Source of the DNA: Zymoseptoria tritici IPO323
Lineage: Eukaryota; Ascomycota; Dothideomycetes; Mycosphaerellales; Mycosphaerellaceae
Length of the DNA stretch: 64,000 nucleotides
Assembly (NCBI RefSeq): GCF_000219625.1
Contig: NC_018207.1
Span: 310,001-374,000, forward strand
Direction: 5' to 3'
Every line of letters starts with the position of its first letter. Position 1 is the stretch's first letter. The notes beneath the pieces are model-generated. The model saw only the letters and a list, made by a program, of their open reading frames with translations, was not told the origin of the DNA and searched no databases. Made by a program: the position numbers and the translations under genes. This document shows, one piece after another, positions 11,901 through 21,771 of this stretch.

Positions 11901-14900
11901 CAGCAAAGACCATCGAGCTTCCCCGGATCGAACTTTGCTGGACAGATATGAAGAGGAGAGCAACCCGAGAGCCGTCACAGTCTTGGACCCGCTGCCAAGT
12001 TCCACGCCATCACCGCCGATATACCACTCGGGCTTGTCGTCGCCTGGAGCTTGAATAGCAAGAAACAACATCAGCCGGGACCATTCGGAATCATGGGCCA
12101 CAGCCGTTGAGCTGGTCATTGCCAAAGGTGATGCAGCCTCCCAAAATTCAAGCTCAAGTTGTTTTTAAAGGGGCACAGGGCAATGCTCTGCTGAATTTGA
12201 TGTTCAAAGCCATCGTTGTCCAATCTGTACGGCTTGCTGGACTTGCAGCGCTCTCGGAAGGCCTCACATCTCGCAAGCTCCGCGGCTCGTTCGTGTCCCA
12301 TGTTGCGGTCGCCGGGCTCCTCGTACATTGTCATCCGGCTCATTCGTAGCGGCCTTACGACGCATGCACCTCGGAGGCTTTGTTCATTGACTGCAGACTC
12401 TCGATCTGCAGGCGTGGTCGTCCAAGATCTTCATCATGAACGCTGTCATCTGCAGGAATGCTATGGTGCTGCCCAGCTACTCAAGTGTGTCCGTCGTCAT
12501 TATGTCCACCTTCACCGACCGCATATCATATGCTCTTTCTGACGGCCTGCGTGTCCATCGAGGAGGTCCACAAGGCTGCCGATCCATTCTGCGTACACCG
12601 GCACGGAACCTCTGACCTGAGTGCGTCTTTCGTGATAGGCGATGAGTTCTCGACGCGCAGGGGATGTGAGCTGGGATTCGCGCAGCGTATCTTGCGTGGC
12701 CGATGCTCGCAGTATTGCACGGCGGGAAACCTTGGACAGTCAGTGCGGCCAGTGCATTCGGCTGGAGGTCTTCGATGCTCAAGTCGCAGCCGAAGTGAGT
12801 CGGTAACGGTGACGACGGCAATCGCTGCTGTTTCGTGGCGTACGTTGCGACTGGCAATGTATCGCATGACGCCGCGAGAGCTCGCTTTGAGCCATCACTG
12901 TGAGTGTCGCGCCGATGCTCCACCTTCGCGGCATGCTGAGTCGATGCTCTTCGATGTCCATACTCTGTGCTGCGACGGGTGCGGCACCAGGGTCGTCCTG
13001 AGGGTGACACTGCACTGCGAAGATGCTTTGATGCCGAAAGTGTCAGTCTTCAAACAGTATGTGTTGGGGAATGCAGATCCATGCGCTGGATGGCCCGGCG
13101 CCTTTCGATATCCGTGTGTCAGGATGTCCATGACAAGATGCTCATCATACTCGATTGGCCTGAAGTGGAGGCATGTCTGAGCATTGGCAAATGCCTTGCC
13201 CGTGAAGGCGCACCGTCCAGGAGAACCCAGAGGAACATGGCCGTGACTTGTGTTCATGCATCGTCGAGGTGCGTGTGTGTATGGACAAAGGCTCGCAGCC
13301 AGCATGCTCTCAGTACAAGCCGGGCCCACTGTCCGCCTCCAAGGAGACCGCCGCTGCTTTGTCTATATAATGATCAAAGAAAGCTGCACCTCCATGCTGC
13401 GGCAAATCAAAAAACAAGGTGCGTGAATATGTTGGACGTTGGGCGAGCAGCGGCAGTAGCAGGTTGGCGGAGTGGCAGAGCGATGTAGGCTTCGGCCTCG
13501 ATTCACCTTGAGTGATCTTCTTTTTTGCCCTCGAGGGCTCCGATTCGAACCACGATGTTGGGATATCCTTTTTGCTCCAGGACAACGTCAGGAGAGAGGA
13601 GAACATGCGTCTGATGCTATTTTGTCGCTTCGAATGATCGTGAAACGATCATGAAGAGGAATCACGATCAGGAGAGCATTCAGGGACGTTCAGCGGTGGT
13701 GGCCAATGGACCGTCGTGCTACGAGCGGACAGCTCTCCAAAAATCGCTGGTGCGTCGATGTGCTGCATCCCTTGAACTGTGACATTCTGCCGCCTTGGAT
13801 CGAGGGACGCAAAAGAGATTTACTGCTTTCCACGACACCTGCGATGAAGCCAGGCTCTGCGTGCACTCAGCAACAGAAGATCAGAACACCCAGGTGGAAC
13901 CGCTGACAGGACACGAGAACTACCTCGAACGGTGTCCATGGTTGTAGGAAGGAGCACCACAACCTCGTAACGATTCTTCGACCAGTATGCGCAGGGCTCT
14001 CCTTTTCGCCAGCTGCCTTGCCCGGAAACGTTCGCCAGCAAGCCCAAAATTCGAGTCAGGCGGAGAAACGCAGCTACCAGCAGCCTAGCACCGCTTACAG
14101 CTCGGCGAGAATGTGAGCATTCAAGACTTTGACATGGCACTTTCTGTAGCCATCATGCGCTGCGAGACCCGCCGGTGCGCAGCGGAGGCAGAGTACAACG
14201 AGCAGCGGCGACAGCAGCAACGTGCTGATCAGGCGCCCATGCGGCGCTGCATTGTGCAACATCATCGACTCGAACTTCATCATGCCTCTCATCGTCACCC
14301 AGTCCGCTTTCGCCGCCCAGCAGCAAGTCTGTCGCAAGCAAAACCTAAGCCACGGCCGAACCACAAATGCGTTCAGACACCGAGATCTTCTTTCTCCACT
14401 CCTGCTGTAGGTTCACCGGCGCGGGACGGCGACATTCCAGCATAGTTCCAGCCCAGGAGGTCCACCAAAAAAGAACCTCCGTCTCTGGCAACATCGCTTT
14501 GCCAACTCCGAAAGACGCATGAACCGAGATGGTCGTACGAGACACGGAAAAAGGACATCCAGCACTGTGGCATATCGGATACGAGGATTCCGGGGAAGGA
14601 CATCGCCGGCATGACATCTTTGAGGTTCAAACGGCAGCCAGACAGGTCTGCGAAACATGTTCGAGAGTTCGTTCCGCTCCGGGAGTATTCCGGCGACCGG
14701 CCTAAGGTATTGCTGGCCCATGAACTGGATAGCAAGTGAACATTGGGCATCCGCTATATTGCTCCAATGCTGCTCTTCAGCTGAAAGATGCGTCTCCCGA
14801 CGTTGACGAATCCAACTCTTTGGGTCCACCTTGCGGCGCCTACGCATACACAGGCTCAGGGCTAGATCCAGTCCACTTGTGTGCATGGATCCATGATGAC

Positions 14901-15752
14901 CGGTACATTCGGCATCCTCATTCAGGGCTTCAGGCTGATGACCGCCGTTCGGTTCATCATCAGCCCGACGATATCATATCAGAAGTTCGACGCTTCTGTA
15001 GGACAGACGCATACTGCCATTCGACGTCGAATCTTCCTTCCTCCACCTCCCTCCCCTTGTTCTCTCCCAAATTGCCCGACGAGTGTAACTGACATATTCC
15101 AAGGCAGAATCAGGCCACGTTGGCATTCAAGAATCCACGGCAAAGCACCCCCTCTCTTCTCTGCAACATTTCCTCCATTGATGGTGCCGGAATTGGCTGG
15201 GAAGCAGACGTCTACACCCAATGTAGGTCTCTTTGACGAAGGCTATCAAGGACGAGAATGTGGGAGGACTGGAACGAGGTAAAAAGACAGAGGTGTGAAA
15301 GAAGTGAGGTTCGTCGGCTCGCCGCAGAACCTGGAATCCTTTCACACCATCTGCTTAGTCATTCACTTCGGAGTGGAATCCTTGTGCTCAACGACACCTC
15401 CAGCTTCTTTCGACTCCGGTCGTCTTTACATGCTCTACATCATTAATTCCGTTAATTCCACGGCGTTGTGAGAAAGATGAGGGTACGTCTAGTCTCGTCG
15501 TGGGACAAGCTCGCCAATTCAAACTCGAAACCCGATGCAAAGCGTGACGTTGCGAACAGCGGTAGAACAGAAAGTCGTTCACTGGCAAGAATACATTTGA
15601 TTCTGCCTCATTGTAGTTAAGGGACCCGATCTGTATACGGGACACATTGATAAAAAGTTCCACTCCCCAAGAAAGTAAATATTATCATTCCATCATTTTG
15701 CATTGAACTCATTGCAAATCTTACACCTCCCAAGAGTCTAGATGTAGACCAT
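8997..15752. other. 6.7-kb gene-poor region with decayed coding-like fragments
   Basis: No intact gene could be assembled on either strand. Short open stretches with protein-like composition occur, for example plus strand 10460-10947, 11640-12055 and 12150-12345, and minus strand 11634-12345, 12530-12870 and 14373-14886. They are interrupted by stops and change frame without usable introns. Base composition is like the rest of the window, so repeat-induced point mutation (C-to-T, AT-rich) is not evident. The most economical reading is relics of one or more old genes. I cannot name the family safely. Confidence 0.45.
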
Positions 15753-16332
15753 CTAGAAGGCAGCGCCGAAGCTGACGATCGAGGCCTTGCTGGCGGCGCC
15801 GGTGTAGGTTTCTGGCGTAGCTGGGGAGGTCGGCTTCGCGTAGCCGGTGCCGTTGGTTGGCTTTGCTGGGTATGCAGCTGGCTTGGCGAGAGAGGCAGCG
15901 CCTGGGGATGCTGGGTTCTGAATCTGGCCGTCACTTTGGGACCTTTAGCATCTCGTCGGGTCGATGTATGAAGCGGATGTAGTGTACTTGATTTGTTGGA
16001 TCGGCGAGGCTTCGCCGGGCTTGGCTGGGTTTTGGATCTGGCCGTCGCTTTGGGGATATCAGCATTTGGTCGGATCGGACAAGATGCTGCGATCGAGACT
16101 CACCCAATTTGCTGGATCGCATCGGCTGGCTTGGTCTCAGCTGGAGCAGCTGGGGCCGCGGGGTGAGTGTAGACGGCCGGGGAAGGGCAGGCAGTCTTGA
16201 CGGGTGCCACAGTGATGGTCACGGTTGTGTACACGGCAATAGTGGTCGGGACGGGCTTTGGACGGCTTGTTGGCGACGAGAGACAGCGGCAAGCGCCGCG
16301 ACGGCAAAGGGGAGAATGGCAGCGACCTTCAT
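15753..16332 (-). CDS. PIR-type cell-wall protein with exon-encoded repeats; one frame break
   Basis: Secreted cell-wall protein of the PIR (proteins with internal repeats) type. The signal is MKVAAILPFAVAALAA at 16332. A V/T/P-rich region (TTIAVYTTVTITVAPV) follows, then two Pir-like motifs (QQIGDGQIQNP, QQINDGQIQNP). In true Pir proteins the DGQIQ-type motif is the site of ester linkage to beta-1,3-glucan. Exons are 16332-16104, 16047-15988 and 15933-15753. Introns of 56 and 54 nt interrupt each repeat at the same place (after Q-Q-I). The middle exon is exactly 60 nt with phase-2 introns on both sides. One base is missing near 16260: the signal-peptide frame and the VPTT frame do not join. 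With one base added the exons sum to 157 codons. This is a real mutation or a sequence error. Confidence 0.68.
15934..16103 (-). repeat. Duplicated intron-exon unit in PIR gene
   Basis: The two introns (16048-16103 and 15934-15987) resemble each other, with shared CGA(T/C)CCGAC, ATGCT and CCCAAAG stretches near their 3' ends. The exons following them encode nearly the same peptide (DGQIQNPA). This looks like tandem duplication of an intron plus exon unit. Confidence 0.6.
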
Positions 16333-17528
16333 GTTGCTCGTAGTAACGAAAGACTATGGTGAGAGGGAAAAGTGTGAAAAGGACGGTTGACCTACGAGTT
16401 CCATTGCGGGAAGTGTTCCTCTAGTTGTCTCCTCGTGCCGGCACAACATTGCGTCTTTCTGCTCGATCGAGTATTCCATCATGTCAACCAACTGCTTACC
16501 CAACTCCAACATGATCCTGCTGCGAATGAATTGATATTGCAGCCAAGACCGGGCGTCGACAACTAGTGAAGTCAAAACGGCGTGTCTCCCCATAAAAGTG
16601 CGGGGTTGTAATTTGCGGAGAGACCGCCACATCTAGGGGCACGGGAAACCACATGGCAATGGGAACGATGATTGGCGCGCGCGGCAGGTAGTCCTCCGCG
16701 GAAATGATTCTTCTTGATGTCGCGATTTCGAGAGATCGATTTCTGGTTGACATACCAGCGGATCGACTTCTTGTACCGCGGCAAGGATGAGTGGCCTGAT
16801 GTGGCATGCCGACGCTCGACTTGGCAATATCTGATGAAGCTGGGAGCGCGTCTTCTTGCGTCAGGTACGAGGAATTTGCGCGATGATGGCATAGAAGACC
16901 GCAGAATTGTGGCTTGGGACGCGATGTCGGTTGTCTGTGAGGTGATGAAAAGGAAGAGGAGGAGAGTGAGCCTGGAAGATGAGGTGGTCAAGCCCGTGAC
17001 TAAGCATATGTGCCTCAGGCAAAATACCGTAACCTCTTGCCATCTTTCCTCGCGGCGGTGAGCTTGTTCTCTTGATGATCTGCATAACGACGGTCTCCAC
17101 ATGCACCAGGTCCATTTACGACACTCGTGTCGACAGCATTGCGAGATCCAGATCTGGCATCCGCGAGACTGCTCTGCTATGCTCTGGCCGTATTCGAGCA
17201 ATGTCTGGCCTGGAGACAGCAGCCAGAGAATGAATCTATACGACAGTCCAGCAGCCAAGAGGCGCGAGAAGCGCAGCCAATGGCTTCGACATTGGTACAT
17301 CGTGACCTGACCACGTCACCTATAATATGAAGATACGTTCGGTCGCTGCACGATGGGAATGCTTTTATGCGACGTGGCAGGCTCCTCGCCGGACCAGCTT
17401 GATGGGAGCCGACTATGACTCGGGAGAAGCGTGGGTATAAGTACCGTTGAGAGCGCAGAGAGCTGGCCCACGACCTTGTCGACACACGTTGGCTTTTGAC
17501 CGCCAGGCCCTTCTGATTCCACCTCTTC
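16333..17528. other. Divergent intergenic region, PIR and GH43 genes
   Basis: Shared upstream DNA of the minus-strand PIR gene and the plus-strand GH43 gene. A plus-strand frame at about 17127-17330 reads protein-like (SARLLCYALAVFEQCLAW) but has no start, domain or splice context that I can support. No gene called. Confidence 0.45.
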
Positions 17529-18646
17529 ATGGCTCACTCATCAGTACTAAACCTCACCGCGTTCGGCCTGCTACTCTGCAGATGTCTAACTCTCGCTTCA
17601 GCACTCCCCGAAGATTGTGCTTCGACCTACCAACATACCGAGCCATATCAACGTCTCTACCAAAACCTGGACGCCCTCAACGGCTCCAACTTTCCCGATC
17701 CTTGCATTATCGAAGTCGACAACAAGAACTACCTCTTCAGCACCAATGACAAACTATCTCCCACCCCGCTCCGCGTGCCCATGACCAGCAGTCCGGACTT
17801 CAACGATCCGTCAAGCTGGTCCGAGAGAACGGATGCCTTTCCCGAGACCAACGTGCCAGCTTTCGGCAGCAATGGCTGGGCATCACCTGGATCAATATGG
17901 GCACCAAGTGTCCTCCAAATGGACAACGACTTTATCATGTACTATGCCGCAGCTCTGCAAAGCAACCCTCCCAGCTCCAACATCCACTGCATCGGCGTCG
18001 CCCGCAGTCCGAACGTCACAGGTCCCTACAACGATACTTCCCTCGAGCCGTGGATCTGTCCCGAGTCGCAAGGTGGTGCGGTCGATGTTGCCGGCTTCCT
18101 CGATCCATGTTCAGGCAACCGCTACATCGTGTACAAAGTCGATGGACCCATGATCAACAATGGAGGGCACTGCGCCTCCAACGCCACACGTCCGATCTTG
18201 TTCCCTCTCGCACAGCAGAATACCTCCCTCATGCTGCAGCAGACTGGAAGCGACGGACATACGCTCATTGGCCCGGCGGTGCAGTTATGGGACCAGATGG
18301 GAGAGGACGACAGGTGGCAAGTGGAAGGACCGAGTATTCGCTACTCGGAGGATGGGACGCATTTTCTGTTCTTCAGTAGCGGATGCTATAACGACAATAG
18401 CTATACTGTGAGCTATGTGACCAGTGTGGATGGCATCGCAGGACCGTATGGAGACAGGCAGATTTTGTTGCGAACTTGCGAACTGGAGATTTTGGACTGT
18501 ATGGGCCGGGTGGAGTGGATATTGCGGTGGATGGTAAGAAGATGGTGTACCATTCGTTGAAGGTGAATGGTACGGTGCAGTATGGGAGGAATCTGAATAC
18601 GGGGATCGTGGAGTTGGAAGGGAGGAGGGCGAGGTTGATTTTCTGA
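17529..18646 (+). pseudogene. Secreted glycoside hydrolase family 43 gene, frameshifted by 8-bp duplication
   Basis: Extracellular five-bladed beta-propeller glycosidase acting on arabinan or xylan-type plant polymers (family knowledge). The reading frame starts at 17529 with a signal peptide ending TLASA. The three GH43 acidic residues are visible: Asp57 in FPDPCIIE (base), Asp192 in GFLDPCSG (pKa modulator) and Glu266 in WQVEGPSI (acid). The WAPSVLQM blade motif is present. At 18469-18484 the octamer TGCGAACT occurs twice in tandem. The second copy shifts the frame, and translation stops at 18560 (343 residues) in non-homologous sequence. Without one copy, the length is 370 codons and the normal C-terminus (GDFGLYGPGGVDIAVDGKK) runs to the stop at 18644-18646. 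Catalytic residues precede the break, but the last propeller strands would be lost. Confidence 0.82.
18469..18484 (+). repeat. 8-bp tandem duplication (TGCGAACT x2)
   Basis: Exact direct duplication inside the GH43 coding region. It is not a multiple of three, and it is the sole cause of the frame loss there. Confidence 0.9.
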
Positions 18647-19148
18647 TCTCCGTGCCGTCAAGTTCGGTCGCTTTTGTGGGTGCCCCGGAACTCATTGATA
18701 AGCAGAAACGGTCAATCAGAGGACCTGCGCGATACCAGTGCCTGGTGAGAAGTGCTGGAGCATGATGCCTAGGATATACAGAAGTACCAGGGTGGCTCTT
18801 ATCAGCACGTTCTCTGTTGGCTTAGTCATCGAGTTGGCTCCGGCTCCTATTCCACTTGCAGCTCTCCGCCAATCTCTCCCTTGGACTCAACTGAAGTCCA
18901 TTTCACCCACGCCATCGAACCGCAGGAAACAGAGCAATCATGACGCCGACTTCGTCGTGGAGCCCAGCGTAATGCACTTCCCAGGCAGCAGTTCTGGGCA
19001 ATGCTTGGAACGGAGTCTCTCGGGTTGCACAAGCGGCGCATGAGCAAGGGTATGTCGGCGAAGCTCTCCACTTGCGGAACTCTTGTCTGTTAATCTGGCG
19101 GTCTTCTTCCCTCAACAAAGACCTATCACACTATACCTGACCGTCAAT

Positions 19149-19646
19149 ATGCAATCACTCCGCTGTACCGCCCATGCAGCGGGCAGCCTGCCAGCTACCA
19201 CAATCGCTTCGTCCACGTTCCGCAGCTTTACCGCTTCTTGCAACCGCACAAACTACCAGAAGAAAGGGTCAAGAACTGGAAAGCTGCAAAAGATTCCAAC
19301 TAAACCAGCAGCTACGGACGCCGAGGTGCTAAAGGACATCCGCTGCCCGATCAACACCAAAAGTCTGGAATACCTGAGGTACCCGACCTTTATCAAAAAG
19401 CTCCAGAGAGAGAATCCTGGAGCCGTGCTCACCGAAGAGCAAGCCGGCAGAGCGCTGGCAACGTTCATTACCAGAGGGATGCCCAAAAGTGACGAACTCT
19501 TCGTGCTGTCCATTCTTCAAGGCAAGAAGAAGACGGGACCGAGCAGAAACGAGGAGTTCCGGCATGTCAAGAGGCTGCAAGTGGAGGCTGAGAAATATTG
19601 GGCTCAACGCGGTGAAAAAGATGAAGGGCAGAGTGACGATCAGTGA
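19149..19646 (+). CDS. Orphan array gene, copy 1 (mitochondrial-type presequence)
   Basis: Single-exon gene of 165 residues. The N-terminus (MQSLRCTAHAAGSLPATT, then FRSFTASCNR) is rich in Arg, Ser and Ala and has no acidic residue for the first ~40 positions. That is typical of a mitochondrial targeting peptide. The body is basic and probably helical. A core EYLRYPTFIKKLQRENPGA is conserved in copies 2 and 3. The C-terminus (VEAEKYWAQRGEKDEGQSDDQ) also matches copy 2. I recognise no known family. Copies 1 and 2 keep the same start, length and stop region, which argues that the frames are real genes. Confidence 0.7.
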   Translation: MQSLRCTAHAAGSLPATTIASSTFRSFTASCNRTNYQKKGSRTGKLQKIPTKPAATDAEVLKDIRCPINTKSLEYLRYPTFIKKLQRENPGAVLTEEQAGRALATFITRGMPKSDELFVLSILQGKKKTGPSRNEEFRHVKRLQVEAEKYWAQRGEKDEGQSDDQ

Positions 19647-19919
19647 CTATTCGTTTCCGTCTGCACTGAACCCAAGACGATGTGCACCTGTCCAGGCAGC
19701 GCTGGGATCACGACCCCACAGTACAGCAGCTCTGAGCATGCTCGGAATGGAGCTGCCAGGTCACACAAGCGGCGTAGCGGCCAAATCAGCAAGGGCGTGT
19801 TCACCAAGGTCTCCACTCGCCCACCTTCATATAGCAGCCCCCCATTTAGTGAAGTCCAGTCCCTTCTTCCTCGGGATTCTTTTCTTACCATACCACCGCC
19901 CAGGTCCGTGACCGCCAAC

Positions 19920-20411
19920 ATGCAATCACTCCGCTACGCCGTCCATGCCACAGGCCGTCCTTCAGCTGTCCCGGTTCCCTCATGCCGCAGCTTCGCTTTG
20001 TCGTCTGCTTACGGACTACCCCAGAAGCCGCGGGCGAAACGCGGAGTATCAAAGACACCGGCGACCAAAACAGAGAATGCAGACCTCATGAGAGGCATAC
20101 ACTGCCCGGAGATTCCCGGAAAAGGCCTGGAGTACGTGACATTCTCCACCTTCATGAAGAAGCTCCAGAAGGACCATCCCGGTGTCAACTTCACAAAAGA
20201 ACAAGTCGACCTGTTGTTGGCGAAATTCGTGACCAAAGCCGTACCTGCGGCTTTCGCTGGCCATGTTCAGTCTGTGTTACAGGGCAAAAAACCGCGGAAG
20301 AATCCAGGTCGCAAGAGCGAAATGCAACATGTCCCAAGATTGCAAGCGGAGTCTGAAAGATACTGGAACCAGCGCGACAAGGACGATCGAGGGCGGAGTG
20401 ACCATCAGTGA
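19920..20411 (+). CDS. Orphan array gene, copy 2 (mitochondrial-type presequence)
   Basis: Single-exon gene of 163 residues, paralogous to the gene at 19149 and in the same orientation. The presequence-like start (MQSLRYAVHATGRPSAVP, then CRSFALSSAYGLPQKPR) again has no acidic residues. The core EYVTFSTFMKKLQKDHPGV, the segment SVLQGKKPRKN and the C-terminal ESERYWNQRDKDDRGRSDHQ line up with copy 1. Function unknown. The upstream block repeats that of copy 1. Confidence 0.7.
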   Translation: MQSLRYAVHATGRPSAVPVPSCRSFALSSAYGLPQKPRAKRGVSKTPATKTENADLMRGIHCPEIPGKGLEYVTFSTFMKKLQKDHPGVNFTKEQVDLLLAKFVTKAVPAAFAGHVQSVLQGKKPRKNPGRKSEMQHVPRLQAESERYWNQRDKDDRGRSDHQ

Positions 20412-21108
20412 CGGTGGGAACTCGCTCTGCAGTCCTGAAAGATGCAAAGCAAAGCAAGGACAGTCACAAGCAGGCCTCTTATGCGGACCGAGAGCATTCG
20501 CGAACATTAAATTCCCTCGATCTCACACAGCTTCACGCCCTCCACGATTTTTGGTACCCTCGAGAAGCTGGTGGAGAAGCATGAAAGAAAACCCAAAAGC
20601 CCAACAAAGCCCGTGCGGCAAACGCTGGGATGAGATGCCATCTTCGCCGCCCATTCTGCAGGCGTCCTGAATACTTTGGCTTCGTCACCAAGCTCCAAGA
20701 GATGGATTCCGCGGTCGACAGCACGGCACACCAAGATGGTCTGAGAGTATCATCGGTCCTGAAGATCATTCTGCCCAGCTCCTCGACTCACTGACTTGAT
20801 ACGACTGGGTCACATCTTGGAGGCACTACGAATGGCCAGCATACCGCAACTAGAATCTGAAGCCCACTGGCTATGAGGCGACCAGACTGGAACGGATGAT
20901 AGTGGACACTACACGCATGTTCCGAGGCAGCAACTCTGGGCATGCTCGGAATGGAGGCCGCACTCGGAAAGGTTGCGCAACCGGTGAAGCGGTCAAGCAA
21001 GGATATCATAGCTCGTGCTCCACTTTTCTGCATGTCCACGAAACGACTACTTATTTCAACCACGTCTTCGGCTCAGCTTTCACACCAAACGATCTCAAGG
21101 TCGTCAAG
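20412..21108. other. Spacer with possible fourth, decayed array copy
   Basis: Between copies 2 and 3. Plus-strand pieces around 20540-20770 (for example EKLVEKHERKPKSPTKPVRQ, and in another frame PEYFGFVTKLQEMDSAV) vaguely resemble the array core (EYxxxxTFxKKLQ). They are spread over frames and contain stops. The upstream block of copy 3 begins near 20915. Confidence 0.35.
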
Positions 21109-21771
21109 ATGCAGTCCTTCCGCCGCGCCATCTATGCTGCAAACGGCTCCCTGGCCATACCAACCTCCGCAGTCCGCGACTTTGCTTCCTCGCCTGCGTT
21201 CAGACTACCCGAAAAGCCAAGAGCACGAAGCGGAGAACAGCAGACGACGTCCTTGGCCGCTCCTCCAACACCTCAAGTCCGGGTACCAACTCTTGGCTCG
21301 TCGGCACTGGAGCAACTCAAATACTCAATTTACATGGACAAACTTCGGAAACTGGATCCCGAAGTTACATTCTCGAAGGAAACGGCCTACACCGCGCTCT
21401 GGAAAAGTGTTTCAATGACTATGCCCAGAGCCTTGTGGCAATCGGTAAGCGCGATGGTGCTTTGTCTTAAGTCGTCGTCGTATCGGACGCCTCGGGCTGT
21501 TTCCGTCGGGAAGTCAGTCAAGAGACTGCAAGAGGACTCGGAGCTGTACTGGGCGGCCCATGGTGCTTATAGGATCTGGCAGGGCACTTGCATGCATGAC
21601 TGGTCGATCTCGAACTTCCATTTCTACGAAACCTTGCCTGAGGCGTCGGCTGCAATGTCACGTTGCCAAATTGGGGACTTCCGGACTCATGACTTGCTAC
21701 CCATCCGGCACTTCGCCTGTCCCGATCTTGCATTCGATGCATCATACTCTCGTTCCAGAGGCACAAACTGA
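21109..21771 (+). CDS. Orphan array gene, copy 3, extended C-terminus
   Basis: Third paralogue, 220 residues, no intron. It starts MQSFRRAIYAANGSLAIP, then VRDFASSPAFRLPEKPR, matching copies 1 and 2. The core is more diverged (EQLKYSIYMDKLRKLDPEV). Homology continues to RLQEDSELYWAAHGA, where the other copies are about to stop. Here translation continues for some 60 further residues of unrelated sequence. The original stop or its frame was probably lost, so the gene may be decaying or may have gained a new tail. Confidence 0.55.
   Translation: MQSFRRAIYAANGSLAIPTSAVRDFASSPAFRLPEKPRARSGEQQTTSLAAPPTPQVRVPTLGSSALEQLKYSIYMDKLRKLDPEVTFSKETAYTALWKSVSMTMPRALWQSVSAMVLCLKSSSYRTPRAVSVGKSVKRLQEDSELYWAAHGAYRIWQGTCMHDWSISNFHFYETLPEASAAMSRCQIGDFRTHDLLPIRHFACPDLAFDASYSRSRGTN

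Larger units (their letters stand above)
18960..21771 (+). repeat. Tandem triplication of orphan gene plus upstream region
   Basis: Three direct units, starting near 18960, 19690 and 20915, each have a related upstream block followed by a related gene. The upstream blocks share CAG(C)-rich, TGGGCATGCTCGGAATGGA-like and CAAGCGGCG-like segments. The genes begin MQSLR, MQSLR and MQSFR. Unit length is roughly 0.7-1.2 kb. Divergence is considerable, so the duplication is not recent. Confidence 0.75.

Noticed and set aside
12150..12345. Possible thioester-reductase/SDR remnant (VVFKGAQGNALLN-like) on the plus strand
   Set aside because: Similarity was by eye only, needs several frame shifts, and the minus strand reads equally protein-like; kept only as a reason to run a frameshift-aware search.
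13460..13565. tRNA-like signals: A-box-like TGGCGGAGTGG on the plus strand and TTCGAACC near 13547
   Set aside because: The B-box-like motif is on the opposite strand relative to the A-box, acceptor stems do not pair, and only two unrelated hairpins (AGGC-TTCG-GCCT and GCCCTCGAGGGC) can be drawn.
16572..17300. 242-codon minus-strand open frame
   Set aside because: Composition is unlike a fungal protein (Arg/Ser/Cys-rich in random order), no domain, and it overlaps the divergent promoter of two real genes.
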